Origin: Candidatus Cloacimonadota bacterium
Lineage (GTDB): Bacteria > Muiribacteriota > UBA6191 > JACPRK01
Assembly: GCA_021772705.1 (NCBI GenBank)
Contig: JAJFLN010000186.1
Span: 1 to 5,362, forward strand
Direction: 5' to 3'
Length of the DNA: 5,362 bases
Shown: positions 3,702 to 5,362 of the stretch, in pieces
Position numbering within the stretch: the first letter of the stretch is position 1
Layout of the letters: every line of letters begins with the position of its first letter
Notes under the pieces: model-generated
Told to the model about the DNA's origin: nothing
The model's input: only the letters and a program-made list of their open reading frames with translations
Databases searched by the model: none
Made by a program: the position numbers and the translations under genes

Positions 3702-5362
3702 ATGCGCGAGGTTCAGAACTACTCTTCGATCCGGATGGCTGCGGTCTGGATTGCATGGGTCAGTCTCGCCTTCGGACTGGCCGGCTGTGGCGAGGGCGGC
3801 TCCGGTGCTCCGGACAACGCCAACCAGATCAACAGCACATCCCAGTCACAACAGACGAGTAACGCCGGGCCCGCGCCGAGCATCGCGTCGATCACCCAGA
3901 ACGGGACCGCCGCGGCCAACGCTTTGGCGGCCTCGTTCATCGAGATCAACGGCGCCAACTTCGGTGCCCAGCAGTTCTCCACAAGCAGCGTCGTGTTCAT
4001 CCGCGCCACCGGAGAGGTCCGCACCGCCACCTTGGTGGCGAGCAACCAGGACTGGACCAGCAGCCGGATTCGTGTCGTCGTTCCTGCCGAGCTCTCCAAC
4101 GAGACGGTCACCATCCAGGTACGCATTCGAGGCGGCAAGGAAGTGGGTGGCCTCGAATCGCCGCGATTCACCTTCAACATCGCTCCCGCCACGACCCCCC
4201 AGATCACCAGCGTGGAGCCATCGGGGGCAACCACGGGTCAGCAGGTCACTATTCGAGGCGCCAACTTCGGTGAGTTCCAGCTGAGCGGCAGCCAGGTCCT
4301 CTTCGCGGGCCCCAACTCGGTCCCCGTCAGTGCCGGCACGGCCATCCTCTGGACCGACAGCCAGATTGTCGTCATCGTCCCGGTCGGCGCCAACAGCGGT
4401 CCTGTCATCATTCAGAAGGGTTCGAGTCAGAGTTCTCCTAACGCAGCGTCCACCGCCGACGATCTGATCCTCTCAGACAACCAGGCCCCGAGGTTGATCT
4501 CCACTGCCCCGGCGAACAACGCGACCGGCGTCGACCCCCGCGTGGTGGTCCAGCTCACCTTCAATGAGAGCATGGCACCGGGAGTACTCAATACGGCCAA
4601 TTACAGACTCGTCTCCGCCGTGGATAGCGCCGCAATCACCGCCGTCGTTCAGGCCGGCACCAACACCTTCCGCCTCTTTCCCGAGAAGCCCCTGCAGGGC
4701 GGCGCCAACTGGTCGCTCCAGCTCCTGGCATCCAGCTCGGGAAACAACGTCGCCGACCTGGCGGGTAACACCCTGGCCGGCATCAGCCTGTTCTTCAGGA
4801 CCGCCGACGTGCCCGGCATAGGTGACAAGACCTCTCCGCTGCTGGTCAGCAACAGTCCAGCCGACGCATCGGAGAACGTGGACATCAACTCGAGCCTGGT
4901 CTTGACCTTCAACGAGCCCGTCACCTTCCCCGCCTCGGCCCTGCGGGTCACCACCTCCGGCGGAAGCATCGGCGGAACCTTCACGGTGAACCCGGCCAGC
5001 GGAACCTCCACCCTGTTCGTGATCACGCCGCCGGTGCTGATCGGCGGCATTCAGCACTTCGTCACCATCGGCAGCGGCGTCATCGACCTGGGTAACAACC
5101 CCTTCGCGGGCAAGACCTTCAGCTTCACGACTCAGAACGTGGCCGGTCAGGCCGGCAGCGACGTGACGGCGCCCCAGCTTCTCAGGTCCGTCCCGGCATC
5201 CACAACCGCAACATCCGACCCGGTCAGCCCCAACACCCAGATCTTGCTCTTCTTCAGCGAGCAGCTGAGCAGTTCAGCCCTGTCGGTGGCCAACTACCGG
5301 ATCACCACCGCCGGCAGCGGAACGACCATCAATCCTGATGCAGCTACCCGGTCCGGTTCCAG
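3702..5362 (+). CDS. multi-Ig lipoprotein with IPT/TIG and Big_5-like domains (3' end beyond window)
   Basis: The frame is open for 553 codons to the right edge with no stop, so the protein is larger than seen. Residues 1-29 are a lipoprotein signal with lipobox LAGC (C29); G30 follows, so outer-membrane sorting is plausible. A Gln/Asn/Ser-rich spacer (about 38-60) comes next. Two IPT/TIG-like domains follow (about 60-160 and 165-257), each with the hallmark I-x-GANFG (INGANFG at 82-88, IRGANFG at 184-190). Then come three bacterial Ig-like SbsA/Big_5-type units, starting at D259, D375 and D487. Each opens with a D-x-x-(A/S)P...S-x-P pattern and a strand resembling LTFNE (285-289, 401-405; LFFSE 516-520 in the third), and the first two contain DLAGNTL- or DLGNNPF-type segments. 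The third is cut by the window edge. Such domains serve as extracellular or surface stalks, adhesive or carbohydrate-binding modules. The exact role is unknown; placement after the PilP-like gene suggests a surface component linked to the pilus or secretion machine. Confidence 0.85.
   Translation, partial: MREVQNYSSIRMAAVWIAWVSLAFGLAGCGEGGSGAPDNANQINSTSQSQQTSNAGPAPSIASITQNGTAAANALAASFIEINGANFGAQQFSTSSVVFIRATGEVRTATLVASNQDWTSSRIRVVVPAELSNETVTIQVRIRGGKEVGGLESPRFTFNIAPATTPQITSVEPSGATTGQQVTIRGANFGEFQLSGSQVLFAGPNSVPVSAGTAILWTDSQIVVIVPVGANSGPVIIQKGSSQSSPNAASTADDLILSDNQAPRLISTAPANNATGVDPRVVVQLTFNESMAPGVLNTANYRLVSAVDSAAITAVVQAGTNTFRLFPEKPLQGGANWSLQLLASSSGNNVADLAGNTLAGISLFFRTADVPGIGDKTSPLLVSNSPADASENVDINSSLVLTFNEPVTFPASALRVTTSGGSIGGTFTVNPASGTSTLFVITPPVLIGGIQHFVTIGSGVIDLGNNPFAGKTFSFTTQNVAGQAGSDVTAPQLLRSVPASTTATSDPVSPNTQILLFFSEQLSSSALSVANYRITTAGSGTTINPDAATRSGS

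Noticed and set aside
3719..4234. Minus-strand open frame of 171 codons opposite the lipoprotein gene
   Set aside because: The + strand frame has a strong ribosome-binding site, a lipobox and TIG motifs; the opposite frame is explained by base composition.
4473..5057. Minus-strand open frame of 194 codons opposite the Ig-like domains
   Set aside because: It is a Gly/Arg/Asp-rich shadow translation, and the + strand frame is continuous with recognisable Big_5-like repeats.

Overview
This window looks like chromosomal DNA from a GC-rich Gram-negative (diderm) bacterium. It holds inner-membrane and periplasmic parts of a type IV pilus / type II secretion-like machine, together with two exported proteins, one of them a lipoprotein. 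Codon third positions are strongly G/C. The lineage cannot be fixed from this sequence; a deltaproteobacteria-like (myxobacterial), planctomycete or uncultured diderm source would all fit. All recognisable genes are on the + strand.

Layout. Positions 1-120 are two copies of a 60-bp direct repeat, cut by the left window edge, each carrying a 16-bp palindrome. A short leader (121-248) follows. Gene 1 (249-2081) encodes a 610-residue protein whose first ~385 residues look like the actin-like ATPase PilM. The rest looks like PilN: one membrane span, a coiled coil and a periplasmic ferredoxin-like domain. It is therefore a natural PilM-PilN fusion, with the overall topology of GspL from type II secretion. 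Gene 2 (2102-2803), 20 nt downstream, is PilO-like. A 394-bp stretch with no convincing gene (2804-3197) contains several dyad-symmetric sites. Gene 3 (3198-3653) encodes a small exported protein whose C-terminus resembles the PilP/GspC homology-region beta domain. Gene 4 (3702 to beyond the right edge) encodes a large lipoprotein with two IPT/TIG-like domains followed by at least three bacterial Ig-like (SbsA/Big_5 type) domains.

How the parts fit. In canonical type IV pilus loci the order is pilM-pilN-pilO-pilP-pilQ: PilM (cytoplasmic) binds the PilN N-terminus, PilN pairs with PilO in the periplasm, and PilP links PilNO to the secretin PilQ. Here the order is preserved, with M and N fused and P rather degenerate. 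A multi-Ig lipoprotein occupies the place where the secretin gene would be expected. The secretin, if present, should lie downstream of the window. The points most worth a second look are the M-N fusion, which retains an INLLP-like segment at the junction, and the lipoprotein as a possible accessory part of the same envelope machine.
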